Positions 1 through 7,679 of a DNA stretch of 56,402 nucleotides are shown here, piece by piece (positions within the stretch are counted from its first letter, which is position 1; each line of letters starts with the position of its first letter). The translations under genes were made by a program, and so were the position numbers. The notes under the pieces are model-generated. The model was given only the letters and a program-made list of their open reading frames with translations. It did no database searches and was not told where the DNA came from. Origin of the DNA: Caballeronia arationis (GTDB lineage Bacteria > Pseudomonadota > Gammaproteobacteria > Burkholderiales > Burkholderiaceae); the NCBI RefSeq assembly GCF_001544975.2, contig NZ_FCOG02000040.1, forward strand, positions 1 through 56,402, read 5' to 3'.

Positions 1-40
1 GACGTGCGGTGACTGCTGCCTGAAAAAGCTGCTTTCTTTG

Positions 41-91
41 CTTACTTTCTTTGCAGCAGCAAAGAAAGTAAGTCCCGCCCCGGACAGGGGC
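41..91. repeat. Intergenic inverted repeat, terminator/REP-like
   Basis: Arms 41-54 and 59-72 are perfect 14-bp inverted complements around a 4-base loop. A second small hairpin, GCCCC/GGGGC, follows at 77-91. From memory, very similar thymine-rich palindromes recur between genes in Paraburkholderia and Caballeronia genomes. Positions 1-186 hold nothing else that I can support. The element lies just beyond the 3' end of the leftward transporter gene, so it may act as a transcription end point, but there is no clean U-tract. Confidence 0.6.
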
Positions 92-186
92 AGAGCTAAT
101 AGACCAAAACCAAAACAAGTTCCATAGAAGCACATCAAAATCAAACGGTGTTCAAACGCAACGCCCCGCCCACCCCGCCCAAAGTA

Positions 187-1476
187 TCAGACCCTATGCG
201 CAAGCTTCGCGCTCCCCGAAGCAGCCCCTTGCGGCCGCACGGCCAGAGTCAGGACCACAGCAGCAACGAGCGCTGCGCTCATGAACACGTACGAGGCCCC
301 GGGCGACCCGGTCGCGCCATTGAGATACCCGACCACATAGGACCCGACGAACGACCCGAGCGCCCCCATGCTGTTGATCAGGGCCATCGCGCCTCCAGCG
401 ACATTCTTCGGCAGCAACTCCGGCACGATCGCGAAGAAAGGTCCATACGGCGCATACATCGCCGCGCCAGCGATCACGAGCAACGCATACGACGCCCAGA
501 AGTGCGTCGAGCCAAGCAGGTACGATCCGGCAAACGCAAACGCTCCGATCAAGAGGAACGGCCACACGAACGCCTTGCGCGCATTCAACTTGTCCGACGC
601 CCACGACGCCGCGATCATTGCGATGGTCGCCGCAAGGTACGGCATCGCCGAAAGCCAGCCCGTCTCGACCATGCCGAAGGTCGAAGCGTTCTTCAGAATC
701 GAAGGGAGCCACAGCACGAAACCATACACGCCAATGCTCCAGCAGAAATACTGCGCGCACAACTTGATCACCGCAGGCGAACGGAACGCCTCACCGTAGT
801 TCTTGACCGGCTTGATCGCGGCCTGCTCGGCGCGCAGCGTGGCATCGAGGTGAGCTTTCTCCTGCGCGCTGAGCCACTTCGCCTGCGCTGGCTTGTCCTG
901 CACGATGAACCACCAGATCACAGCCCACACCACGGCCGGCAGCCCTTCCGCGATAAACATGTTGCGCCAGCCGAACGAATTCACCAGATACCCCGACACG
1001 ACCGACATCCACAGCACCGTCACCGGATTGCCGAGAATCAGGAACGTATTGGCGCGTGAACGCTCGGACTTCGTGAACCAGTTCGAGATGAAGACGAGCA
1101 TCGCGGGCATCACGGCCGCCTCGACGATCCCGAGCACGAAACGTATCGCCATCAGCGAAGGAATGTTGCTCACCATGCCTGTGAGCGCCGCGCATCCGCC
1201 CCACAGGATCAGGCTCACGAACACGAGCTTCTTCACACTGCGCCGTTCGGCGTAGATCGCGCCCGGAATCTGGAAGAAGAAATAGCCAAGGAAAAAGAGC
1301 GCGCCGATCAGCGACGACAAGCCCTTGCTGATGCCGAGGTCGTGATTGATGCCGGCCGCGGCGGCGAAGCCATAGTTCGCGCGGTCGAGATACGCGAGGC
1401 TGTAGGTAATGAAGACGATCGGCATGATCGCCCACCAGCGGCGCACCGCCAGCTTGGGGGTAATCGTGGTTTGCAT
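187..1476 (-). CDS. kguT: MFS transporter, anion:cation symporter family; probable 2-ketogluconate permease
   Basis: The 429-aa product has the usual length and the hydrophobic pattern of a 12-helix major facilitator. The first helix carries the Tyr-Leu-Asp-Arg-Ala-Asn signature typical of the ACS (hexuronate/2-ketogluconate/phthalate) family. It is the last gene of a leftward operon after a TIM-barrel epimerase-like protein and a PfkB kinase, 45 bp downstream of the kinase. This matches the Pseudomonas kguE-kguK-kguT order, so uptake of 2-keto-D-gluconate into the cytoplasm is the best call. Another sugar acid (hexuronate, 2-keto-3-deoxygluconate) remains possible because substrate cannot be read from the sequence. 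The start ATG follows a purine-rich stretch (ctggagaga). Confidence 0.8.
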   Translation of the reverse strand: MQTTITPKLAVRRWWAIMPIVFITYSLAYLDRANYGFAAAAGINHDLGISKGLSSLIGALFFLGYFFFQIPGAIYAERRSVKKLVFVSLILWGGCAALTGMVSNIPSLMAIRFVLGIVEAAVMPAMLVFISNWFTKSERSRANTFLILGNPVTVLWMSVVSGYLVNSFGWRNMFIAEGLPAVVWAVIWWFIVQDKPAQAKWLSAQEKAHLDATLRAEQAAIKPVKNYGEAFRSPAVIKLCAQYFCWSIGVYGFVLWLPSILKNASTFGMVETGWLSAMPYLAATIAMIAASWASDKLNARKAFVWPFLLIGAFAFAGSYLLGSTHFWASYALLVIAGAAMYAPYGPFFAIVPELLPKNVAGGAMALINSMGALGSFVGSYVVGYLNGATGSPGASYVFMSAALVAAVVLTLAVRPQGAASGSAKLAHRV

Positions 1477-1521
1477 CGTGTCTCTCCAGTATCCGGTTCG
1501 GTTCGATTCAGTCCGAATCGG

Positions 1522-2526
1522 TCAGGTCAGGTTGAAAGCGGCTCGTGCCGTCTTCTCGATGGATGTCTCAGGTTCTTCCAGCTTGTCCAGTTCAGCGCGC
1601 GTCGGCAGCCCTTCGCTGTCGCCGATCACCTGGATCGCAAGCGCGCCGATCCGGTTGCCGCGCGCGAGCGCATGGCGCACGTCGCGGCCCTCAAGCAGCG
1701 CGCTCACCACGCCGACCGCGAAGCCGTCGCCCGCGCCCACCGTATCGACGACCTTCGCGACCGGCACCGCCGGCACGATGCCCGCATCGCCGTCGGCGGT
1801 GCGGAAATAGGCGCCATGCGCGCCCAGCTTCACGATTACGCCCTTTGCGCCCTGGTCGAGATAGAAGCGTGCGATGTCCTCAGGCTTCGCGTGGCCCGTG
1901 AGCGTGAGCCCTTCTGTGACGCCGGGCAGCACCCAGTCGGCGAGCGCGGCAAGCGCGTTGAGCGACTCCGCCATCGCCTCGCGTGACGGCCAGAGCGTCG
2001 GGCGGAGGTTCGGATCAAAGGAAATCGTCTTGCCAGCAGCCCGCATTTCACGTGCCATGTGGAACGCGAGTTCGCGCGAACTTGCCGAAATGGCCGGCGC
2101 GACGCCCGTCAGGTGCAGGTGGCGCGCGCCCCTCACGTAGCCGGCGACGTAGTCGGCGACCGACAAATGGCTCGCCGCCGAGCCCTTGCGGAAATATTCG
2201 ACTGCCGGATCGCTGCCGTCGTCGTTCTTCGATTTGAGCTGAAATCCCGTCGGATAACGCTCGTCGACGGTGACGCAATTCGCGTCGATGCCTTCGGCGG
2301 CCAGCACGTCGAGCACGTAGCGTCCGAACGAATCGCGCCCGACGCGGCTCATCCAGCCGACCTTGAAGCCGAGCCGCGACAGTCCGATCGCGACGTTCAG
2401 GTCCGCACCCGCGACGCGCTTCGTGAACTGGCCGACTTTCGCGAGGTCGCCAGTCTCGGCGGCCACGAACATCGTCATCGCTTCGCCGTAGGTCACGACG
2501 TCGAGCGTCTCGGGTTTTGTCTGCAT
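1522..2526 (-). CDS. kguK: PfkB-family 2-ketogluconate kinase
   Basis: This 334-aa ribokinase-fold carbohydrate kinase would phosphorylate 2-keto-D-gluconate to the 6-phosphate with ATP. The C-terminal PfkB signature Asp-Thr-Val-Gly-Ala-Gly-Asp-Gly supplies the anion hole and catalytic base, and the N-terminal half has the Gly-Ala-Asp-Leu-Asn-Val-Ala substrate-site motif. It sits between the KguE-like and KguT-like genes with gaps of 36 and 45 bp, so cotranscription is likely. KdgK-type 2-keto-3-deoxygluconate kinases are close relatives and cannot be excluded from sequence alone. The neighbours and the PtxS-type operator upstream favour KguK. A separate KdgK-like kinase is encoded at 45375-46301. 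Confidence 0.8.
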   Translation of the reverse strand: MQTKPETLDVVTYGEAMTMFVAAETGDLAKVGQFTKRVAGADLNVAIGLSRLGFKVGWMSRVGRDSFGRYVLDVLAAEGIDANCVTVDERYPTGFQLKSKNDDGSDPAVEYFRKGSAASHLSVADYVAGYVRGARHLHLTGVAPAISASSRELAFHMAREMRAAGKTISFDPNLRPTLWPSREAMAESLNALAALADWVLPGVTEGLTLTGHAKPEDIARFYLDQGAKGVIVKLGAHGAYFRTADGDAGIVPAVPVAKVVDTVGAGDGFAVGVVSALLEGRDVRHALARGNRIGALAIQVIGDSEGLPTRAELDKLEEPETSIEKTARAAFNLT

Positions 2527-2562
2527 GGTGTGTCTCCTCTCGTGTCTTGTCGGGGTGTCGGG

Positions 2563-3375
2563 TCAGGCGGCGGCGAGCCACGCGACTTTCGCGGCCGCGT
2601 CGGTTTCGGGCGCGGCGGCGTCGAACGGGAATTCGATGCCGCGCGGCACGTCGCGCGGCAGCAGCTTCAGCAAATGGGCGAACAGGACGTCGCGGGCGCC
2701 GGGCGCGACGGCGAAGCGCCGCGCGCCCTCGCCCGTCACGGCCTTGCAGTGCACGTAGCTCACGTGCGGCGCGAGGCGCCGCGCGGCTTCGGCCGGGTTC
2801 TCTCCCGCCCACAGCCAGTTGCCGGTGTCGAAAGTCATCGAGAGCGTGCGCGAGTCCTTCGGCAGCGCGTCGAACAGCGCGGCAAACGCGCCGATCGTGC
2901 CGCCCGCCTTCAACTGGCCGTTTTCCACGACGACGCGCGCCCGCGAACCCGACATCGTCGACAGCGCTCGATCGAGCGTGGCGGCATCGGTCGCGGTGCC
3001 GTGTTCCGTGCCGCCCAGTTGCAGCTTCACGATGCGTGCGCCGAGCGCCGCGGCTTCGTCGATGGCCAGCCTGAGCGCGGCGAGATCGAGCGAGCCGTCG
3101 GCAGCGAAGAGCGTCGCGGGCGTCGAATAAACCGCCCACAGACCGAGCGCGGCGACCTGCTCGCCGAGGCGGCGCAACGCGTCGGGCGTGGCGTCGGCGT
3201 AGCGTGCAAAGAGTTCGCGGCGCACTTCGAATCCGCTCGCGCCCGCGCGCGCCGCCGCGGCGGCCCAGAACGCGTGGCCATCGCGCCGGATGGCGTCCGC
3301 GCCAAACGCGCTGGCGACGATCACCACTTCGGCGTGTGTATCGGAATGAAGCTCGCTCACGGAAATCTCGCTCAA
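2563..3375 (-). CDS. kguE: Sugar phosphate isomerase/epimerase-like TIM-barrel protein, KguE type
   Basis: The 270-aa product belongs to the xylose-isomerase-like/AP-endonuclease-2 TIM-barrel superfamily. Glu and His residues in the strand motifs (VENGQLK, FDTGNW, YVHCKAV, GIEFPFD) are where this fold binds its divalent metal. KguE is the first gene of the Pseudomonas kgu operon and its exact reaction is not settled. The listed start is a TTG at 3375. A GTG at 3360, preceded by a purine-rich GCGAGA, is an equally good start and would shorten the protein by 5 residues. The perfect palindrome at 3394-3409 lies just upstream, so repression by a LacI-type regulator is likely. Confidence 0.7.
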   Translation of the reverse strand: MSEISVSELHSDTHAEVVIVASAFGADAIRRDGHAFWAAAAARAGASGFEVRRELFARYADATPDALRRLGEQVAALGLWAVYSTPATLFAADGSLDLAALRLAIDEAAALGARIVKLQLGGTEHGTATDAATLDRALSTMSGSRARVVVENGQLKAGGTIGAFAALFDALPKDSRTLSMTFDTGNWLWAGENPAEAARRLAPHVSYVHCKAVTGEGARRFAVAPGARDVLFAHLLKLLPRDVPRGIEFPFDAAAPETDAAAKVAWLAAA

Positions 3376-3393
3376 TTCGTGCTTTTGGAACCT

Positions 3394-3409
3394 ATGGAAC
3401 CGGTTCCAT
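3394..3409. promoter_or_regulatory. Perfect 16-bp palindrome, likely PtxS/LacI-family operator of the kgu operon
   Basis: ATGGAACCGGTTCCAT is a perfect palindrome with the central CpG typical of LacI-family sites. Its core TGGAACCGGTTCCA differs by one symmetric base from the TGAAACCGGTTTCA element I know for PtxS in Pseudomonas. It starts 19 bp upstream of the kguE TTG. A half-site repeat (TTGGAACC) lies at 3385-3392. No LacI-family gene is in the window, so the regulator must be encoded elsewhere. Confidence 0.75.
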
Positions 3410-3418
3410 TTGCGGGGT

Positions 3419-3448
3419 TTAAAAAAGACGCCTGCGCGTCCGTCTCAA
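3419..3448 (-). promoter_or_regulatory. Candidate kgu promoter overlapping a short hairpin plus T-run
   Basis: On the minus strand TTGAGA (3448-3443) is followed after 18 bases by TTTTAA (3424-3419), a plausible sigma-70 pair with the palindromic operator just downstream at +1. The spacer contains GACGC-GCAG-GCGTC followed by six T, which could instead be an intrinsic terminator for the LysR gene that ends at 3496. A stronger 9-bp hairpin (GTGCGCCCG/CGGGCGCAC) at 3457-3479 lies between. Both readings are compatible. Confidence 0.4.
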
Positions 3449-3456
3449 AACGAATG

Positions 3457-3479
3457 GTGCGCCCGGTCGTCGGGCGCAC
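3457..3479 (-). terminator. Hairpin downstream of the LysR gene
   Basis: Perfect 9-bp inverted repeat (3457-3465 and 3471-3479) with a 5-base loop, 17 bp past the stop of the leftward LysR gene. It is followed on that strand by a short TTTT. Probable transcription end for the regulator. The U-tract is weak, so termination may rely on the second hairpin at 3427-3440. Confidence 0.45.
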
Positions 3480-3495
3480 GCTATAGTGGAATTCC

Positions 3496-4386
3496 CTAGG
3501 CCGGATTTGGGTCGGCGAGACACAGTTCGAGAAAGCGCGCCGCCACTCTCGATGGCGCTGCCGAGTGGGGCAGGAGGATCGAAAACCGGCGCGTGAGCGG
3601 TTCGGGCGCGATGCGCAGGCGCCTGAGCGCGTCGTCTTCGTGGCGGATCGACATCGCCGACACGAAGCCGATGCCCATGCCCGCCCGCACCGCTTCCTTC
3701 ACGCCCTCGACGCCCGCGATTTCGAGCGCGATGCGCATCGGTGCGCCTGCGCTGGCGAACGCGCGCTCGACGATCTGCCGCACGCCCGAGCCGCTTTCGC
3801 GCAACACGAGCGGATGCGCGGAAATCGCATCGAGCGATGCCTCGCCGCGATCCGGCGCGAGCGCGTGCGACGCCGGCAGAATCGCGACGATCTCGTCCTC
3901 GCGCCAGGGCGTGACGCTCGTGCCCGGCGGCAGATCGACGCCCACCGGCCCTTCGATCATCGCAATGTCGAGTCCCGGAAGGGCCGCGACGATATCCGAC
4001 GTGTTGCCGTCGATCGTCGTGATCGCGATGTCGGGAAACTCGCCGTGGAAGGCGGCGATGAGGTACGGCAGCAGATAGCTCGCCGGCGTCGTGCTCGCGC
4101 CGATGCGCAGCGTGCCGCGCTCAAGGCCGCGCAGCGCGTCGCGAAACGCATACGCCTGCCGGTAGGTCTCGCGGATACGCGCGGCGTACTCGGCGAGCTG
4201 CTCTCCCGCGGCGGTCAGCCGCACCCCGCGGCCGTCGCGCTGATAGAGCGGCTCGCCGAACTCGTCCTGCAACTGGCGCAACTGGCCGGAGACGGCCGGC
4301 TGCGAGAGATGCAGCGCCGTCGCCGCGCGGCTGATGTTGCCGAATTCGGCGACCGTCGCAAACGTTATAAGCTGATCGGGGGTCAT
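3496..4386 (-). CDS. yeiE: LysR-family transcriptional regulator, YeiE-like
   Basis: This 296-aa LTTR has an N-terminal winged helix-turn-helix (about residues 1-60, with the LSQPAVSGQLRQLQ recognition helix) and a CysB/CbbR-like effector domain from about residue 90. It is divergently transcribed from a YeiH-family membrane protein across a 109-bp gap. That arrangement recurs for YeiE and YeiH, and YeiE in enterobacteria is linked to sulfite sensing. I infer that it activates the exporter gene. The shared gap holds an AT-rich tract and an imperfect dyad (ATCGG/CCGAT at 4399-4413) that could be its site. The start follows from the LTTR N-terminal pattern (MTPDQLITFATVAE). Confidence 0.8.
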   Translation of the reverse strand: MTPDQLITFATVAEFGNISRAATALHLSQPAVSGQLRQLQDEFGEPLYQRDGRGVRLTAAGEQLAEYAARIRETYRQAYAFRDALRGLERGTLRIGASTTPASYLLPYLIAAFHGEFPDIAITTIDGNTSDIVAALPGLDIAMIEGPVGVDLPPGTSVTPWREDEIVAILPASHALAPDRGEASLDAISAHPLVLRESGSGVRQIVERAFASAGAPMRIALEIAGVEGVKEAVRAGMGIGFVSAMSIRHEDDALRRLRIAPEPLTRRFSILLPHSAAPSRVAARFLELCLADPNPA

Positions 4387-4495
4387 TTCGTTATATATAT
4401 CGGACCAGCCGATACTTTACATCCCAAATCACGATTTTTCATATCGATATATCAAGTTTAGGATTGGCGCATTGCGATAAAAACTCCGACCCGAC

Positions 4496-5563
4496 ATGTC
4501 CACTATCCAGCCCACTCATACTCTCGTCGCCAGCAAACCGTCCACGCGCGGTCAGCTGAACGGCATTCTCTTCGTCGCGCTCTTCGCCGCCGCCGTCACC
4601 CGACTCTCGTCCATGCCCGCCATCGCCGGACTCGGTATCAGCCCGCTGATCGTCGGCATCGTCGCCGGCGCACTCTACGGCAACGCACTGCGCGACGGCA
4701 TGCCCGCCAGCTGGGCCGCGGGCGTCAACTTTTCGGCGCGCAAGCTGCTGCGTATCGCGGTCGCGTTCTTCGGGCTGCGCGTAAGCCTGCAGGAAATCGC
4801 GCAGGTCGGGTTCGCGGGCGTCACGGTGTCGGTGCTGATCGTCGTGAGCACGCTCGCGATCGGCACCTGGGCCGGCATGAAGCTGATGAAGCTCGACCGC
4901 GACACCGCGCTCCTCACCGCCGCCGGCAGCGCGATCTGCGGCGCGGCCGCCGTGCTCGCGTTCGAATCGACCCTGCAGTCCAAGCCGCACCAGAGCGCGA
5001 TGGCGGTCGGCAGCGTCGTGCTGTTCGGCACGCTCTCGATGTTCCTCTATCCGCTCGCGATGCACGCCGGCTGGCTGCATCTCGATACGCTCGGCGCCGG
5101 CCTCTTCTTCGGCGGCACGATCCACGAAGTGGCGCAGGTGGTTGGCGCGGCCAGCAACGTGAGCCCGGAAGCAACGCACATCGCGACCATCGTCAAGATG
5201 ACGCGCGTCATGCTGCTCGTGCCGGTACTGCTCGCGCTCGGCCTTTGGCTGAACCGCTCGCGTGCTGCTGCCGGCGCCGGCGGCAAGGGCGGCAAGCTCG
5301 CGGTGCCCTGGTTCGCGCTCGGCTTCCTCGCGCTCGTGATCGTGAATTCGCTGCACATCCTGCCGGAAACCGCGACCAGCACGCTCAACATGCTCGACAC
5401 CTTCGCCCTCACGATGGCCATGACCGCGCTCGGCATGGAAACGCGCTTCGCACAGATTCGTCAGGCAGGCCCCCGCGCACTGGCAACGGGTGCGATCCTG
5501 TATGTCTGGCTGATCGGCGGCGGGCTTGCGATCACGCTCGGCGTCGAGCGCCTCTTCGGCTGA
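4496..5563 (+). CDS. yeiH: YeiH-family (UPF0324) putative sulfate exporter
   Basis: The 355-aa protein has about ten hydrophobic segments and the family signature region GNALRDGMPASWAAGVNFSA near residue 60, followed by ARKLLR. It also has the family's GSAICGAAAVLAF and GTIHEVAQVVGAA motifs. Members are annotated as putative sulfate exporters. Transport has been inferred for relatives, but the substrate here is not shown. The divergent YeiE-like regulator supports a role in sulfite or sulfur-compound handling. A strong intrinsic terminator follows 29 bp after the stop, so it is probably monocistronic. Confidence 0.8.
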   Translation: MSTIQPTHTLVASKPSTRGQLNGILFVALFAAAVTRLSSMPAIAGLGISPLIVGIVAGALYGNALRDGMPASWAAGVNFSARKLLRIAVAFFGLRVSLQEIAQVGFAGVTVSVLIVVSTLAIGTWAGMKLMKLDRDTALLTAAGSAICGAAAVLAFESTLQSKPHQSAMAVGSVVLFGTLSMFLYPLAMHAGWLHLDTLGAGLFFGGTIHEVAQVVGAASNVSPEATHIATIVKMTRVMLLVPVLLALGLWLNRSRAAAGAGGKGGKLAVPWFALGFLALVIVNSLHILPETATSTLNMLDTFALTMAMTALGMETRFAQIRQAGPRALATGAILYVWLIGGGLAITLGVERLFG

Positions 5564-5591
5564 ACGCCGGCTTAGTCTGATAAACAAGAAC

Positions 5592-5614
5592 GCCCCGCCC
5601 TCGCGCGGGGCTTT
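5592..5614 (+). terminator. Rho-independent terminator after yeiH
   Basis: Stem GCCCCGC (5592-5598) pairs with GCGGGGC (5605-5611) across a 6-base loop, followed by TTT. It ends the yeiH transcript. Confidence 0.65.
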
Positions 5615-5702
5615 CGCTATGTATGGCACGGACCCTGCTGAACCAGAAGTTTGCGCGCGGCGCGGCACGTCCGCCGCGCATGAACACGAGGAGGAACTGC
5701 CC

Positions 5703-6440
5703 ATGCCCTACGAACTGTATTACTGGGACGGCCTGCAGGGCCGAGGAGAATTCGTCCGGCTCGCGCTGGAAGATGCAGGAGCCGACTATATCGACGTCGC
5801 GCGCGGCGCGAAGAAGGACGGTCTCGGCACGGACGCCATGATGAAGCTCATGAACAGCAAGACCGAGCCGCATATCCCGTTCGCGCCGCCGTTCCTGAAA
5901 GTCGGCGAACTGATCGTGCCGCACGTCGCGAACATCCTGATGTATCTAGGGCCGAAGCTCAAGCTCGCGCCGAAGGACGAGGGCTTGCGCTACGTCGCTC
6001 ATGGCCTGCAACTGACGATCGCCGATGTGGTCGCGGAAGTCCACGACACGCATCATCCGCTCGCCACCGATCTCTATTACGAAGATCAGAAAGACGCGGC
6101 CAAGGTGCGCTCTAAGAACTTCATCGAGCAGCGCATTCCGAAGTTTTTCGGTTACTTTGAGCGCGTGCTGAAGCAGAACCCCGACGGCGATACGCAGATG
6201 GTCGGCAAGTCGGCGACGTATGTCGACCTGTCGATGTTCCAGCTCGTCGACGGCCTGCACTACGCCTTTCCGCGCGCGATGCGAAAATTCGGCCAGCACT
6301 ATCCGCGTGTGGCGGCGCTGCACGATGCCGTGCTCGAGCGGCCGAACATCGCGGCGTATGTTGATTCTGAACGGCGCATCCCGTTCAATGAATCGGGGAT
6401 CTTCAGGCACTATCCCGAACTCGATCAGGACGCGAAGTAG
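5703..6440 (+). CDS. Glutathione S-transferase family protein
   Basis: Two-domain glutathione transferase of 245 aa. The N-terminal thioredoxin-like half starts YELYYWDGLQGRGEFVRLALEDAG, and the all-helical C-terminal half carries the Asp-containing VGKSATYVDLSMFQ segment that caps the fold in GSTs. The reading frame is open further upstream to 5526. I choose ATG 5703 because AGGAGGA lies 8 bases before it and the family N-terminus starts exactly there. Probable cytoplasmic detoxification or thiol-transfer enzyme; the substrate is unknown. It stands alone between a terminator and the tandem repeat array. Confidence 0.85.
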   Translation: MPYELYYWDGLQGRGEFVRLALEDAGADYIDVARGAKKDGLGTDAMMKLMNSKTEPHIPFAPPFLKVGELIVPHVANILMYLGPKLKLAPKDEGLRYVAHGLQLTIADVVAEVHDTHHPLATDLYYEDQKDAAKVRSKNFIEQRIPKFFGYFERVLKQNPDGDTQMVGKSATYVDLSMFQLVDGLHYAFPRAMRKFGQHYPRVAALHDAVLERPNIAAYVDSERRIPFNESGIFRHYPELDQDAK

Positions 6441-6464
6441 CCGTCGATCGCCTCGAAACCCTTA

Positions 6465-6686
6465 ACCGCCACTTTGTGGCATGGGACCAGGTAAGCGCTG
6501 AAGCGCCAACTCTGGTCGACCGCCACTTTGTGGCATGGGACCCGAGTAAGGCGCTGAAGCACCAACTCTGGTCGACCGCCACTTTGTGGCATGGGACCCG
6601 AGTAAGGCGCTAAAGCGCCAACTCTGGTCGACCGCCACTTTGTGGCATGGGACCCGAGTAAGGCGCTAAAGCGCCAACTCTGGTCG
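6465..6686. repeat. Four tandem copies of a 54-56 bp two-hairpin repeat
   Basis: Copies run 6465-6518, 6519-6574, 6575-6630 and 6631-6686, head to tail without spacers. Each holds a small hairpin (GCCAC-TTT-GTGGC) and a longer nested stem (GACC, AGT, GGCGCT pairing with AGCGCC, ACT, GGTC around a 2-base loop). Arms vary together between copies. The last copy ends 4 bases before the AGGAG of the next gene (start 6701). A fifth, diverged copy in the opposite orientation lies before the P450 gene at 41111-41160, at the same distance from its Shine-Dalgarno. Confidence 0.9.
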
Positions 6687-6700
6687 ACACAGGAGCCAGC

Positions 6701-7504
6701 ATGGTCGAAACGATTCCCTCATTCGGTCTCGGCACGTTCCGCGTCGCGGCCGGCAAGACCGCGCAGTCGGTGAAGAGCGCGCTGCAACTCGGCTATCGTC
6801 ACATCGATACCGCCCAGTACTACGACAACGAAGCCGAAGTCGGCCAGGGCGTGCGCGATTCGGGCATCCCGCGCGAGGACGTCTGGGTCACGACGAAAGT
6901 CTGGTGGGAGCGCCTGCGCCGCGACGATCTGATCGCAAGCCTGAAAGAGAGCCATCGCAAGCTCGATATCGGCACGATCGACCTCGCGCTCATCCACTGG
7001 CCGTCGCCGGACAGCGTCGTGTCGATCGCTGAAACGCTCGCCGCATTGCAGGAAGCGCAGAAGCTCGGGCTGATCCGCCATTACGGCGTATCGAACTTCA
7101 CGGCGCCGCTCCTCGAAGCCGCGCTCGCCGCGCCGGGCGGGGGCACCATCGTGACGAACCAGTTCGAAGTCAGCCCGTTCCTCGCGAACCGCGCGCTTGT
7201 CGAGGCGACGCAGAAGCTCGGCGTGAAGGTAACGGCGTACATGCCGCTCGGCGAAGGTCGCGCGCACACCGACCCGACGCTCGCCGACATCGCGAAGAAG
7301 CACGGCGCGACGCCCGCGCAGGTGACGTTCGCGTGGCTGCTGTCGCGGCAGATCGTGGTGCTGTCGGCATCGACGAATCCGGAGCACCAGCAGGTCAACT
7401 GGGACGCGCAGAAACTGAAGCTCGACGCCGAAGACATCGCCCGCATCGATGCACTCGACGAAGGCAAGCGCAACGCAAATCCGCCGTTCGCGCCGAAGTG
7501 GTAG
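6701..7504 (+). CDS. dkgB: Aldo/keto reductase, 2,5-diketo-D-gluconate reductase B type
   Basis: The 267-aa protein matches the length of E. coli DkgB and carries the aldo-keto reductase tetrad Asp36, Tyr41, Lys66 and His99 in the motifs HIDTAQYYDNE, VTTKVWW and ALIHWP. It should reduce 2,5-diketogluconate, methylglyoxal or similar carbonyls with NADPH in the cytoplasm. The Shine-Dalgarno AGGAG sits between the last tandem repeat and the ATG, so the repeat RNA structures form its immediate 5' leader. A strong terminator follows. Its presence fits the ketogluconate theme of the kgu operon, although the two loci are separate. Confidence 0.88.
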   Translation: MVETIPSFGLGTFRVAAGKTAQSVKSALQLGYRHIDTAQYYDNEAEVGQGVRDSGIPREDVWVTTKVWWERLRRDDLIASLKESHRKLDIGTIDLALIHWPSPDSVVSIAETLAALQEAQKLGLIRHYGVSNFTAPLLEAALAAPGGGTIVTNQFEVSPFLANRALVEATQKLGVKVTAYMPLGEGRAHTDPTLADIAKKHGATPAQVTFAWLLSRQIVVLSASTNPEHQQVNWDAQKLKLDAEDIARIDALDEGKRNANPPFAPKW

Positions 7505-7526
7505 CGCGCGTAAGGTGGGCCCGACA

Positions 7527-7557
7527 GCCCGGCGCGTTGGAGCGCCGGGCTTTTTTT
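7527..7557 (+). terminator. Rho-independent terminator after dkgB
   Basis: Perfect 9-bp GC-rich stem (7527-7535 with 7542-7550), 6-base loop, then seven T. Very strong intrinsic terminator 22 bp past the stop codon. Confidence 0.9.
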
Positions 7558-7679
7558 GCCCGCGCGGACCGACCGGCAGCATGGCTCGTCCGCGCGACAC
7601 GCGAATGCTATCCTTGCGGCGCACTTGGCCCTGAACCGATCCAAGCCGCTCGCCCAACCGCCCGATACGTCCCGTTCAC

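Noticed and set aside
6465..6686. Possible CRISPR array
   Set aside because: Units are contiguous copies with no unique spacers and each is internally structured; a similar unit occurs singly elsewhere.
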